The notes: generated by a model not told the origin, from the letters alone. 64,000 bases of DNA from Pyrrhoderma lamaoense (GCA_002794735.1 NBAZ01000007.1:1116001-1180000), one strand, 5' to 3'; positions 49,421-62,904 are shown, counted from the stretch's first letter. Made by a program: numbers and translations.

Positions 49421-52400
49421 ATGTCATCGAGCGAATTCACAAAACGATTACGACAAATACTCACGACCCACGTAACGGATGCTGAACTAGAAAAATTCTT
49501 CTTATACCTTGATAGCGAAGTAAGGCAAATTTCTTTGGAACAGGACGAAGGTATCCGAGAGGAATTTGAAGACAAATTACAAACGATCTTTAACGAGAAA
49601 CTCGATTCCTCTGATATCCAGCATCTAAAACTATGTCTTCGAGTGCTAAAACATTCCAAATGCATTCTGCATACTACGAACTTCACCCTGACTTTATTTG
49701 AGCCATTACTGAAACCTGCTCTTCGTGACCCGCACGTACCTGACGCTGCAATTGAAACCGCAAAGGAATTCATCCTAGATGCCTTGCAGGACAACGAAGA
49801 CACACAAGATGTAGTCACTTACTTGCAAAGAAGATTAGTGGATTTGTACTTGCTTGGGGTTTTGAACGAAAGTGGAAAGGACATTCATAATCTAGCACAG
49901 CTAGATCACGATGACAGGGGGAAGAATGCACGATGGAAAACTAACCTGGAAGATATTCTCATAAGATTTGGACAAACTCACCCTAAAGTGAGCTAAGTTT
50001 CATTCGTACGTTTTTGTTATTTACTAAACCATGTACAGAAATTACTGGACATTATGAACGAGTGTTTTGTTACGCCTGAACTAAGACTACAAATTATCAT
50101 CCTCCTAGACACTCTTGCTTCTCAACCTTCGTTCACTGACATCGCCAACATAGTATATACTCACCCATTTATGGAAAACATCTACAAGTCTCTAGAGATT
50201 GATAACTCATCTACCGTTTGTGCTGTAGAACTCACACTTCTGGAGAAGATCCTACCTGCTGCTGCAATTAAAGCTTACGAACCCTTAAAATCCGCTTTGC
50301 CCCGACTTTTTGGCATTCTTGGACGTGTCTTATGCTGGAAATCCCGTATAGGACAGACTATCCAGACAGATAGGATCCCTTATTCTGAACTCCTGGACCA
50401 CGACGATGAAGCTCTTGTCATGGAGCTTGAGAAGGAAGAATTAAAGGATGAGATAGAGGACTTGAAAGAAAGCTGGCAGTTCAAATTGAAGCTCCGGGAA
50501 GACCTGGAGTGGCAACGGCTCGAACGCTCATTTGATATGTCTACTTCGTCCTTACCTGTTCCGCAACAATTTTTCGCACTTCTATACTTCATATTCCCGT
50601 GCAACTGTATTCATTTCCTTCGAAATCCTATCTCTTACTTACAAGAAGGGAATGTAGAGTCTCCGTGGACTGTAGGATGGGACGATGCCCTGGACGAAAT
50701 GCACATCAAGACAGTCGGAAGTGTAGGTGTCATAACTAATATGTATACATTGTATATGTTTTTCTAAATCCATCTCTTGCTAGACATTGCTACGTAGCCA
50801 CTTAACTCATCCCTCGGTTCTATGGCATGACCGAGAGAGTGAACTCGTAGATGACGAACGGTTCAAAGATTACGATACGGCAAAATTAATCAGTGAATGC
50901 ATGATGCTGGATGCACAAATGTTCAACTTATCACGCAGTCCCGATGTATCATCCAAACCACAAGAAAATGCCTCTCGTATGTTACGTAGAGAAAGTGGAG
51001 AGGACGCAACTTCAAGTACGCCTACAGTCCGTACTTTACAGCTTGAGCCACCATCTTTCCCTCGACGGAGAAAAGTTTCTCTTCAAGATCTCATAGCAAC
51101 ATCGATAGCATTGAAAACGGGTGCGGAAATCAATGTTTCGGACGAGGCCCCCAGTTGGCCATCAATTCTTTTTACTCCTCCACCAAGCACAACGCCAAGC
51201 ACAACGCCAAGCCGCTCAAATTCTGTTGATCCTACTATAGAGTCAAGTACATCATCATCTCCAACTGATGAAGATAAGCTGCCTGTGCATATAGCTGAGA
51301 CTATATCCGGATTGCAAAGAGAGGTGCTTTTACTGCGGACAGAGCTTAATCTTGAGCTCTGGATTAAAAGAGAAAATATACGGCATATACGTCGTTTGTA
51401 TAAAGAATCCATCAAGACCAAGGACACAGAGGCGGGACAACTCAAACTCGTAAGTGGTTCCTTATTGCCTCTTCTAGCTTTTGGGATTAATTCGGATGAC
51501 ACAGCAAAACCGATTGCGGGATTATCGAAGCAAGTTAAAGACCTTGCAATTGGAGATTGAGAAAGAAAAACAGCAGGCTGAGAAAATACAAAGTGATCAA
51601 AAGGAGTATATTACGAGTCTGGAAACAAAACGTGCCGAACTTCGTGCTCAGAAAAGGGACTTCCAGGAAAAAGAACAGAATCTGTTGAGGAGAATACAGG
51701 TATGGGTTGAATTCTTTATACTCCGTTTCCTGACGTCGGGTTGTTGATGACAAGCATCCCGTTGAAAACATGTAGGATAAGAAGGAACGACTTGAAGCTC
51801 AGGAGAAATTACTCGCTGATCTGAAAAGTCAAGTCTTTGAACTTGAGACACAGAAGAAGATGGACGCACCAAAAATCAATCAGATCCAGAAATACGAAGA
51901 AAGAATCGAGCAATGTAACAAGCAGCTTCAAATGTGGTATGTTTTCTGATCTAGATCCTATATCAATGAATTATTCTTTGATGTACTCATTGAGATAATG
52001 TGATACAGGGCCTCAGACATAGTTTCCTACAATCAACAGTCGAAGAAAATGGAAGAACTCGAGTGCGAGAACGAGAAGTTGAGGCGCCGAATTGAAGAGA
52101 ACGAGCAAGACTTGGAGAAAGCGAATGACGAAATAGCGTAAGTAAAAACTCATTGTTAAAAGATAAAAGTTGAACCGATATATTTATATATATATATGAT
52201 CGAATTATACAAATATCCGTTGCTAATGTTACATTTGATGCAGGTCTCAAATTCGACGGATCCAAGTTCTCGAACCAGAACTCCAAAGCGTAAGACAACA
52301 AGCTCGTAAACAAGAGTTCATTATAACCCAAATGCGCACCGAATCGGATGAGCTCAGAGAGGAGAACACCGCTTTACGTCTCGAAAGGGATCACTTGAAG

Positions 52401-52478
52401 GAGGAAATAGATGATTTACGAGCTGGAATGGACTTAGAAAACTCTGGTTTAGCAGATTGGTTGCGACAGTCTCGCTGA
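49421..52478 (+). CDS. TSC1: Hamartin/TSC1-like protein
   Basis: Stabilises TSC2, the Rheb GAP that restrains TORC1. Exons 49421-49987, 50039-50722, 50784-51449, 51505-51699, 51776-51936, 52009-52137 and 52244-52478, 878 residues, all in phase. The N-terminal half is helical (HEAT-like). The hamartin landmark FALLYFIFPCNCIHFLRNPISYL lies near residue 365-390. A Ser/Thr/Pro-rich linker (including a STTP duplication at 51187-51212) follows. The last 300 residues are a nearly continuous coiled coil, as in TSC1. No catalytic motif is expected. Tandem with EXO70 (272 bp apart), convergent with HSP90. Confidence 0.82.
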
Positions 52479-52986
52479 TTGATATGTCACAGTTTTTGTA
52501 TTACTACGATCTTTTGAAGGTTTCTTAAACTCCGAATTATTTCTTTTCAAAGTCACTGGATAATTGCATAATAGTATTACCTAGTCTTAACCTTATTGTA
52601 GCCTTAGTTTCTTTTTATATGCATCGCATTTTTTTATACCATAATGTTCACAGATAGTACTCGCAAAATCTTATTTATTGCCATTACCCCTCCTATTTGA
52701 TCTTCAATCATCTTGAGGCACAAGTCATACACTCACACAGTAGTAATTTAGAGCTAATTAAACACTTTGATTTGATTTCTTGTGCGACATGCTATGGAAC
52801 AGAATGCAGAGAGTAATAAAGAGATGTAAAAAGACATTGCCCAAGGGTCATAAAACACACAGCAAAGAGGAGATAGAAAAAAAAAAGGAAAACGAAGATG
52901 CAAAACAAAGTACAAAATGAAGAGGATGGATAAAATTAAAAAAAGGAGATCAGATAGGTTCTAGCGTATCAGTATATTCTCTCTCT
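52479..52986. other. Intergenic between convergent TSC1 and HSP90
   Basis: 508 bp AT-rich region for the two 3' ends, with A-rich tracts at 52875-52945 on the HSP90 side. No gene seen. Confidence 0.6.
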
Positions 52987-55350
52987 TTAATCAATCTCCT
53001 CCATTGCGGATGCAGCGGCAGCCTCAGCTGCAGGTGCCTCCTTTTGCTCGGTCTCAGTGGTCTCTTCCTCCTCATCGACATCAAGACCGAGTGAGATCAT
53101 ACGGTGAATACGCTTGGCGAAGGAAGTTGGCTCGTCAAGAACGAATCCAGAGGTGAGGAGTGCAGTCTCGAAGAGCAAGTAGGTAAGGTCACGGACAGAC
53201 TTGTCTGCCTTGTCCTCAGCAACCTTGTTCTTAAGGACCTTGATGATAGGGTTCCTTGGGTTGAGCTCAAGGGTCTTCTTCGAGGCCATGTATGAGGACA
53301 TTGATGAGTCACGAAGAGCCTGGGCCTTCATGATACGCTCCATGTTTGCGGACCAACCGAACTGTCCAGTTACGAGAACACATGGTGAATCGGTGACACG
53401 GTTGGAGATGACAACCTTCTCAACCTTGTCTCCGAGAGCATCTTTGACGACCTTGCAGAGATCCTCGAACTGTTTGGCCTCTTCCTCACGAGCCTTCTTC
53501 TCTTCCTCAGTCTCTTCGAGTTCAAGACCTTCCTTTGAGACACAGACAAGCTTGTGGCCATCGAACTCCTTGAGCTGGGTAACAGCGTATTCATCGATGG
53601 GGTCGACGAGAAGGAGAACCTCGAAGCCCTTCTTCTTGAGTGCCTCAAGGAATGGAGAGTCCTTGACGGCGTTAAGAGATTCGCCAGTGAGGTAGTAGAT
53701 GGACTTCTGGATCTCGGGCATACGAGTGATGTAGTCCTTCAACGAGATCTGCTCATCCAAAGACTTGGTGGAGTAGAATCGGAGGAACTCAGCAAGCTTG
53801 CTTCGGTTCTGAGCATCCTCGTGAATACCGAGCTTGAGGTTCTTTCCGAAGGCCTCGTAGAACTTCTTGAAGTTGTCCTTGTCCTCGGAGATTTCCTGGA
53901 AGAGGTCAAGGCACTTCTTGACGATGTTCTTACGGATAACCTTGAGGATCTTGTTTTGTTGAAGAGTCTCACGGGAGATGTTCAACGGTAAGTCCTCAGA
54001 GTCAACGATACCCTTGACGAAGTTGAGGTACTCGGGGATGATATCTTCGCAGTCATCCATGATGAAGACGCGGCGGACATAAAGCTTAATGTTGTTTCGC
54101 TTCTTCTTGGACTCGAAGAGGTCGAAGGGAGCACTGAAGGGTTTACTTAGTAACCTTATTTGATTGCACCAATAGAGGCATAAACTTACCGCTTGGGAAT
54201 GTAAAGGATAGCCTTGAATTCGAGTTGACCTTCAACAGAGAAGTGCTTGACAGCAAGATGCTCTTCCCAATCGTTGGTAAGGCTCTTGTAGAACGAGGCG
54301 TACTCCTCTGGAGTGATTTCACTGGGGTTGCGAGTCCAGAGAGGCTTGGTCTTGTTGAGCTCCTCGTTCTCAACGGTCTTCTCCTTGATAGTCTTCTTCT
54401 TCTTAGACTTCTCCTTTTCCTCGTCTTCATCAACCTCCTCAATCTTAGGCTTATCCTTCTCCTCTTCGGTCTTCTCTTCCTCCTCATCCTCAACTTCCTA
54501 CATAATACGTTAGTAAAAAAGCACGTCATAAATTGTGAAAAGAAGTACAAACCTTCTCAACTTCCTTGGTAACAGCGAGTTGGATAGGGTATGAGATGAA
54601 CTCGGAGTGCTTCTTAACAATCTCCTTGATCTTCTTCTCCTCGAGGTATTCTAATTGATCCTCCTTCATGAACAATCGGATCTCAGTACCGCGTCCAAGA
54701 GGGGGTTGACGGTGTCTTGAGTGATAGTGAAAGTACCACCAGCGGCGGACTCCCAGATGTACTGCTCATCATCATTGTGTTTTGAGATGACTTGTACCCG
54801 CTCGGCGACAAGGTATGCAGAGTAGAAACCAACACCAAACTGACCAATCATAGAAATGTCAGCACCGGAGCTGAGAGCCTCCATAAAGCCCTAAAAGATG
54901 TGAAGTTAGTAACATTGATAGATCATATTTGCTCCAAGGTGTGAGCGCATATAGTCAGTTTGAGCTTACCTTAGTACCGGACTTGGCGATGGTACCAAGG
55001 TTGTTGACGAGGTCAGCCTTGGTCATACCAATACCAGTATCCCGGATTGAAAGAACTTTGTTTTCCTTGTCCGGGGTGATTCGGATGTAGAGGTCTTGCC
55101 CGGACTCGAGCACTGAGGGGTCAGTTAGGGAAGCATAGCGAATCTTGTCAATGGCATCAGAAGCATTTGAAATCAGTTCACGAAGGAAGATCTCCTTGTT
55201 GCTATAGAAAGTGTCTATAGAGAAACAAGTTCGGTGTATTTAGTATCTTGCCGCGAACATATAGTGCAATGACGGGGGTTGTTACTCACTGATGATTAGA
55301 TCCAAAAGCTGGCTGATCTCAGCCTGGAACTGGAAGTTCTCAGATGACAT
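52987..55350 (-). CDS. HSP90: Cytosolic heat shock protein 90
   Basis: ATP-driven dimeric chaperone. Exons 55290-55350, 54970-55214, 54553-54890, 54190-54497 and 52987-54133, about 699 residues. N-domain: [20 protein letters not shown] (Glu for ATP hydrolysis), [26 protein letters not shown]. Acidic charged linker rich in E/K, then [22 protein letters not shown] in the middle domain, [18 protein letters not shown], and a C-terminus ending M-E-E-I-D instead of the usual M-E-E-V-D. One C is missing from a C run (plus-strand G run 54701-54705); adding it restores [13 protein letters not shown]. Codons are strongly biased to C/G thirds, as in highly expressed genes. Promoter holds two heat-shock elements. 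Confidence 0.98.
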
Positions 55351-55472
55351 TGCTTTTGATTACTTTCAAAGTCTTTTGAAAGAATAAGGTATTTTTGAGA
55401 GAAAGAAATGTGAGTGAGAGTATAAGATGTATGCTTGAACTTGGAGAGTGCAAAGACGACGAACTGAAAGAC

Positions 55473-55478
55473 TTTATA
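55473..55478 (-). promoter_or_regulatory. TATA box of HSP90
   Basis: TATAAA on the minus strand, about 125 bp before the ATG and 18 bp below the perfect HSE. Confidence 0.55.
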
Positions 55479-55495
55479 TTCTTTCAAACTACTGA

Positions 55496-55508
55496 TTCGA
55501 GAACCTTC
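55496..55508. promoter_or_regulatory. Perfect heat-shock element (TTC-nn-GAA-nn-TTC)
   Basis: TTCGAGAACCTTC gives three contiguous inverted HSF units with exact spacing, about 150 bp upstream of the HSP90 start codon. Confidence 0.8.
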
Positions 55509-55590
55509 GACGCGTGTCTCTTTTGAGTTACTTCCAGTGCTTGCAACCCTAATTAGGTGTGGCGTTCGCACGTACCCCCTTCAAGCCACA

Positions 55591-55613
55591 TTCTAGTACC
55601 TTCTAGCAAATTC
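55591..55613. promoter_or_regulatory. Step-type heat-shock element
   Basis: TTC at 55591, 55601 and 55611 with exact 10-bp steps; the two intervening GAA positions read GTA and GCA. It corresponds to a gapped/step nGAAn array on the minus strand. Confidence 0.55.
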
Positions 55614-58600
55614 CTTCTTAATTTGGTACTCTCCCTGCTTTGATCCCTTTGTTTTCCTTTTCTTGTTCTGAAGTAAAAGATTTCATCCAAACAAGTCCGT
55701 TGCCTTGAAAATATTTCAACAGTCTTATTTTCTATCACAGAGAAGTACAACAAATTTTTGTTTTCTGTAACGACCTCTGGAGGAAGGCAATAGAACTCTC
55801 TAGACAGTCGGTTATTTCATAGTCGAACAAACTATTCATCATTACTTTGCTCATTACAAAGGATTCCTCTCACCTCTAGAATATTCAATCAAGCGATCTC
55901 TTTCTACAGCTTCCGAGCCATAGACTGTTAAACGAAGGGGACCACATACCACATTCGGTACAAAGAAGCTTACTTAACCTCGAATTATTCAAATCAGCGG
56001 GAACGTGCTAGAAATAACTCTTTTCTTGGAAGTATTTTTCTTTGCACAGCAAAACTAGTGATACTCATCCTAATAGACTTCATGAATGATCTAGTCTCCT
56101 TTGCGTTGAATTTCTCATCATCCCGCTGACATCTGATATAGCAGACACAAATATTTATCCCATAGAGATTTTCTCAAGTACAACGGTCCCCGAAAATATA
56201 ATTTCTGTAAATACTATAATATAGGCTGCAAACCGGCTCCTCGGGACAAACAGAGGGCAATATGTATACAGCCTACAAATGAATACCGACGATGAAAAAA
56301 AAAGTACTCAAATGTCAATTATTAAGGTCGACCGTCTTGTAATCTTTGTCTTCTTTCACCGGCAATGATCTCAACATCATTGAAAACAAACACAACAAAG
56401 TATGGAATTCGTCCTGTGTATCCTAATTCAAATAATACGGATTATTCTTCTCACTGCCCCGGCGGAAGGAAGAGTCGAGACCCATGCCTCGAGGACACGT
56501 CATACCCCTCCCTTTATCCTTATAAACGCAAAACTCAATATTCAATATTCCCAGCCTTTGAATTTCGTGAGCAACCATGTCAGCCAGATAAATTATCGAA
56601 GAGAAGGAAGAGAAAAGAAGTAAGGAACAGGTAGTAGGTAAAGGTACTTTGATCTACGCTATTTTATCCTTCTACTTCTTTTTCTTATTTCTCTTCAACA
56701 CCCTCGTCCCCTCCGGTTCCTCATTCGCAGAATCCTATGCGGATTCCGGTTTTATGGTAGTGTCCTGGGCTAACCCCCATTTCCTCTCCTGCTACTTCTG
56801 TTAACGCTTCTTGTGTTCCCGACAGATATCAAATTTTATACTTCTAGTAGCAACCTGAATCAAGGGGATAAGTATGGAATCCCAATACTACGATTATAAT
56901 TGTAAATGTAATCACAATCATGATGATGCTTGTTCTCAGATTCTACATCGCTGAGACACCATAGACTTCGTGGGACTAAGGAACTAAGGGACAAGGGAGC
57001 AAAAAAGCTGAAAGCGAGCTCTTACGAGTTTCAGAATTCTTTCAACGCCGGCAAAGAAGTACCAGTGGGAGAAGTGAGTGAGATAGAACACAATCAAATG
57101 AGATGGGGGGGGCGGGATGAAGTAGGGTAATCATCATACGTTGTACCCACACTGCGCCGACTCTCTATTAGCATCGACACTGCATCTGTCAGGGATCAAA
57201 CAGACGACAGACGGCGGTGTAGTCGATCCCCTTTCAAGCCTAAACGTTATTGGATGACAGGATATGTCCTCGGCGATGATAGCTTGATATCATACATGAT
57301 TCGATGTAGAGTACCTACGTATCATGATCGTGCACTGGAATTAATCTGTTTTGATAGCAGCTAAAAACGATCGTGAGTATATGATATGATGATTATGAAA
57401 CCATGACTCGAGGTTTTGTGCACTCAGGAAGCCTAGGTCTAAGGGTCCCAAGGAGCTAACAACTTGGACATTTTTTGGACAACGTTCCTTCTGACATTGG
57501 ATCAAACACTATTTGCTAGTAGGCATGTATGCGCCTACCCGCACATTGATGTGAAGTTTCGTTGGTTGTTTTCACGTTTCTATAAAATACCATCTGATTA
57601 TTCCTGATATCTATTGAAAAATAATTATCGCCTAGTTTCCTTAATCCGCCATGGCGCTCTGCCTTTTCCCTCATATGAGTAAAACCCATCTACGCATTAA
57701 ACAAATAAATATGCATAACTTAGATGTAATAACATATCTCGTTTACTTTTTTTTTGAGTTGACAAGCCTGGGGTCTGCAAAACCTTAAAGAGACCTCCGG
57801 CAGCTCGCATCGCGGCCACTACACTCTACTTAGAAACAGCCGGTACGACCTTTTTTTAGAAGTGTCTAAGGGGCGAAAGGACAGGCTATGGAGGAGAATA
57901 CAAGGACAAGTGAGAGCGCCGACAATAGGCGGCAAGAGAAAGAAAAAACAGTTGTCGGCGGGTGAGCAGATTTTATATTTAGTATGTTCGATTCTGTTAT
58001 TCATGCCTATGCCAATACACTGCTGCCGGGTGTTTCTTTTTCCATTTCACAGAGTTTTGATCTTTTCTCTATATATGTTTATGTACTTGTATCAAAGGAT
58101 CATAGGTTTTTTCATATATTATAGCTTAGACTTATGATGCGACACCCTCTCGTTGAAAGGTCGTGTGAAAAGGGATGGCGACACTTGATCATCATCTGTC
58201 CATTATCCAATTGGCCGTCGAGAACTTAATGGGAGGGGAACTAAAATAGCAAGTGATGTCGTTTCTTTTTTATTTTCTCTAGACTTTGAGATTTCATCGA
58301 TTTGACTCGAGAGGTCTAGTGTGGACACACGCATTACACAATTTTGAGAGGATTTTCAAAATATTCCTAATCGTTGTTGACTGATGTTTGTGTGTGGTCT
58401 GGTGCCTTGTATCAATGAATCGTATTTGGACGCGTACGCTCTATACTGGGACACATGCTAGTACTAATATAGTTACTTTTAGCATACACAGTTATTTCAA
58501 TATACATATTTGGTTATGGATATAAGCACCGAGACAGAACTCTAGCTGTTAGACGCCAAACTAAGTTTGCCAGGTTTAGCATAGCATATAGTCACTAACA

Positions 58601-61026
58601 ACAGCATCAACAGTTAACAACAACATTCGATTCAAACCAAGTTTTCCTCAAACACCAAAACGGAAATGGAAAGTGATGGTTCATATACAAGCAACTACAT
58701 CCGTCCGTACCGACATTCAATGTGCACCCGAAGATAAAATGGAGCGGAATATGAGCAATAGCAACGAAAATAATGACAACAACATATAATTCGTAAATGT
58801 TCGAACAATAGGGGTCCCTAGGGCTAACCGTGACAGCCTCCGATATCATATCATTTATCTATCCAAATATCTCATAGCGTTGTTCAACGTCATAGACATC
58901 AAAGCGTCATATTTTAGACCTCGGAGCCGCGACGACTCATTAGTATTCATATTGAATCTAGAAAGAGGGGCGAGAGTTGGGCCCCCAGATCAGATACACA
59001 TTTGTATGAATATTACGATATTACACAGGACGGGAAAAACAACAGCAACAGAAGGCACCGACTTCCGAACCTTATTTGTACACTGCATAACCGTATTCTG
59101 ATACGGGAGCAAATCGTTAGACGATGACGCCACTTATCTTGTCCCTTCTGTCCCTTCTTGCAGGAGTCTAGGCTTATCGAATGACCGACCGACCGAGGGG
59201 AGGAGGGAGAATGTATAGATGTTTACTTGAGTATGATAGACGGAAAGGAAGAGAGGAATGGAGAATGGAGAAGATCGTGTAATTTTCTTCCGACTGGTAT
59301 TCTAATTGAATTAGGTGGCCGAATGGCTAAACTGACGAGTAGATTGAGCATAGGGAGGGTGAGAAGAAAAGTGTGGGATCCAAGGACACCGGAAGAAAGA
59401 GCTTTCGCCGAGTACCAAGGAAAGGAAAAGAGAAAGACTGAACGAGAATGGACTGAGTTGGATTGAATTGAACTCTAGAGGAAGGTTAGTAGAATTGAGG
59501 ATACCACTTGACTGATATTGATTCAGTTTTCCAGACTATGCTATGTCAATGGTGCCAGAGGGTCAAATTTGAATTAAGAATCACCACTATACATTTCTTG
59601 AGGGCGTTTGTACCCAATGCAAAGAATGGAATGAAAAGAAAAAAAGAACAAGGAAGCTAATGTATGAATTATCAGTCACGATACTATAGAATTTATCCAC
59701 ACATATACACATATAGGCCCGATAACTTGCGATCGATCAAGGCGTCCAATTCAATTCGAGTCAATGGTTAGTAGCACTGCTGTCTGCCACCACTATTGGT
59801 ATTAGTATTGGTGTATATGTGTGGTTCTCGTTGATCGCCAAAATAATTGATATCGCTATAGGAGGTTCTCCATATCCTTATCTAGATGCAAAATGCAATT
59901 ACGCAGAGACGCGAAAGAACAACAAGGGCTCCTTCATATCATAAAAGCCAACCGCATCCGGTAATTTTTACAAAAAGAAATTGCAAAGAACGGATTCAAG
60001 CTGAAACACGAAAACATGAAATAATGAGTGAAAGGGTATATAGAAACCGAAAACAAAAGGGAATACTGACACGCTTATATATAAGCGGGCGACGAAAGAG
60101 AGAAGAGCCTGTGGTCGCTTTTTCACGTGACGGGGATTGAGCGGAAGATGTAGCGTGAAGGAGAGAGAGGGGGACAGAAAAATGCGAAAGAAGGAATAAA
60201 GGATGGATCTCGGGAAAAGGGGAGCGAGTGAGCGAACAAAAGCCGTCTCCACGCTCGTTTCCTATTACTCGAAGCACACATCTCCTCCTTCCCCCCTTCC
60301 TTTGGAGGCTAAAACAGTCTAATTCCTCTTACAGACGCCGAAAAGTCGCGTTAATAATAATTATAATCATAATCATAATAATCACAACTCTCGTTGTTGG
60401 AAACCTTAATTAGCGCGTCCGTGACCGTGGTGTCCCAGGGCCTTTGCCCCCAGCCACAATAGCCGCCCTGTCCACACATCCGGCTAACCACTCCATCCCA
60501 TTCCACTCCACCAACTCCGAAGTCTCCAACTCAACGCAATTATTTTTCCTTATTCGTATTCTAGTCTCTTGGTCCAATCTACTCATATTCCACCTTATTG
60601 GAGAGAGTTTGAAAATCGGGGGGATAGGGGGTAACTTTCACCGCCCCTCCCCTCCAAAAAACATATACTAATACTATAACCCATAATTCCATATGTAGTA
60701 CTACGTTCTTGATAACCAAATACAATCAAGCTTTTCAAATCTTTGTTTTTTTTTTCGGTGTAAGCTATACCTATGATACCTAAAGTTCAAATTACTGACT
60801 CGGCCGGACGTGTGTAACTACTTGTTTTTGCTATAGAAACGTACAACCCATGGTGGTGGTGGGCCCGATGGGCTGCAATAGATGCGGTATCGCGGTATCC
60901 GGATCTGTATCTGTAAACACCAAATATATTAAAAAATTTGTGAGGTCCGGTTCATTCTCATGCACACACCCACCACCAAAAAAAGAAAACTAATCAATTT
61001 TTTTTCTACCATCGATATCTTGGTAA

Positions 61027-61054
61027 GTGTGTGTGTGTCCGTGTGTGTGTGTGG
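61027..61054. repeat. (GT)n microsatellite
   Basis: Two GT runs interrupted by CC; visible directly. Confidence 0.9.
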
Positions 61055-61170
61055 GTCACGCGAAGTGGCCCCGTGTGCCCCCCCCCCCCACAAACCCATA
61101 ACCCAGATAAAAGAGGCAAATGCTATACAAATTAGGGAACTCGAGTTGAGAGAGGGTTGAGAAGGGGAAC

Positions 61171-61209
61171 ACCCTGAAAAGACCCTGGAGAGACCCTGAA
61201 TCGACCCTG
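61171..61209. repeat. Four ACCCTG motifs at exact 11-bp steps
   Basis: ACCCTG begins at 61171, 61182, 61193 and 61204. The five bases between copies differ, so the motif and its phase are kept while the spacers are not. Confidence 0.8.
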
Positions 61210-61578
61210 AGCTATGCCGTTTTTATGCATACCGTTACTGTTTATACAATACAGGGCCATTATGACGGTTATGAAATTATGAAAAAAAAAACTGTATGAT
61301 GAGTATGACTCGGCCACAAGGAGGGAATAAAAAGTCAAGGAACCAGCGTAGTATAACAATACAGTTGATGAATGATTCAGTATGACGGTTAGGTGATTTA
61401 TAAGTAATCAAGGAGAGAGAAGAAAGAAAAAAATAAAAAGAGAGTGAAAAAATTTTTTGGGGGGGGGGGTCTAGTAAAATTTTTTTTTAAAACTCAAGCT
61501 TAGGAAATTGCTTCTGGCTGCGCCGGTCGGGGGAGGGTTAACAATCAACTAACGGATCGGTATCAATTAGGATTTAGA

Positions 61579-61623
61579 GGAGAAACGGGAGAAACGAGAA
61601 ACGCGGGAGAAACGGGAGAAAGA
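61579..61623. repeat. Imperfect GAGAAACG-type purine repeat
   Basis: Four to five overlapping GAAACG units in a purine-rich strand; an irregular minisatellite-like patch. Confidence 0.65.
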
Positions 61624-62887
61624 GTTGGAAACCAAGGGAGAAGAAGAAAGGTAGAGAAAGGGAATAACCTTACGAATCAGGAGGCCTCACCCTCCCCCCC
61701 CCTCTTCCTCGCTAGGCCTTTTTCTTACCTAGGCCTGTATCTATCTACACGCTTTTTTTTTCCATGTTATGTATTTATGTATCGATCTTTTTTATTCTTC
61801 TCGTCCGGTTGTTGCTTGTTGTATGTGCAAGTACAAACGCGTGTGAAACGGGCCTGTTTGATGTTCAATGCTCACAATAAAGAATTGAAGACAATTGTCG
61901 GTCTTAACAAAAAAAAAAAAAAAAACCGATATAGGTCTATTGCTCTTTGCTTTCTTTAGGAAAATTTATTGATATAAAACTACAATAGTGTACAGATAGA
62001 CAAGAATCATGAGATTTTGGTTCGTAAACCTGAGAATTTTTACATCATAATCGTCTTGGAGAGGCAAAGTAAGAAGAGGGAGGAAACAGGCCCGTTTCTA
62101 TCTCAATCTTCCTTCTCCCTCTCGACTTTTTAATCGTCATTCACGATTACTTACTTTTTCAGTAAGACGGATCATAGTAGATGGTACACAATGCGTGGTG
62201 ATTGAATTGAGATGACGACAGACAACCCTCTACCCACTCACCCTCTATTCCTCTCACAACCCCAACCCTAACGCAACAACGACAACAGCTGTCACGTAAC
62301 ACAAAAAAAAATTCACGTTGGATATGAAACGCGATGAACGAACAGGATGAACAGTTCCAACGGGGTGTCCAGGAAAAGCATAAAGAAACCCGAATCCGAA
62401 TCTTCCCCCCCCCTTCCCTTTTTTAATTATTGATTTATTCATTTATTAAAACGTGTTCGGAGATGTGTGTGTGTGGGATGGGTAACCAAGCAGAATAAAA
62501 CTTATATATAGATGAAAACCGATATTTAAATCTCATTTTTTTTCTCGCAGAATCTGAAGGTATATGGATCCACGTATGATCATAGATAGAGATTGAAAAC
62601 GAATTTGGTATAGCCGGGTCAAAGGGACTGGAGATCCCCAGGAAGCCAGCAAGGCAAAGAGGTGACGCATACATTCAAAATATTGATATGAATTATTCTA
62701 GTCCAAAATGGGACCGAGGTCAATTGAACGGTACCTCGGAAACACCCGGTGTAATAAACCTGGTCCTGGTCCTGGTTCTCCACCCCCAAAACCCCTCTCA
62801 GATTCAATATCCTACCATCTACTATTTTAGGTGGCGCCACGAAGCCAGCGTACGATGAAATTGGCACCCTCTCTTTCATATAGACTC

Positions 62888-62904
62888 CTATCTATCTATC
62901 TATC
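62888..62904. repeat. (CTAT)n microsatellite
   Basis: About four tetranucleotide copies, seen directly. Confidence 0.85.

Larger units (their letters stand above)
55351..55800 (-). promoter_or_regulatory. HSP90 promoter
   Basis: Contains a TATA-like TATAAA at 55473-55478 (minus strand), a perfect three-unit HSE at 55496-55508 just upstream of it, and a step-type HSE at 55591-55613. The order HSE, TATA, start codon matches inducible chaperone promoters. Confidence 0.75.

Noticed and set aside
53201..53991. Long plus-strand open frames opposite HSP90
   Set aside because: They mirror the strong C/G third-position bias of HSP90; antisense frames stay open by composition and have no family character.
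62262..62276. CCCTAA-like telomere repeat
   Set aside because: Only a single CCCTAA-type unit among C/A-rich sequence; no array.
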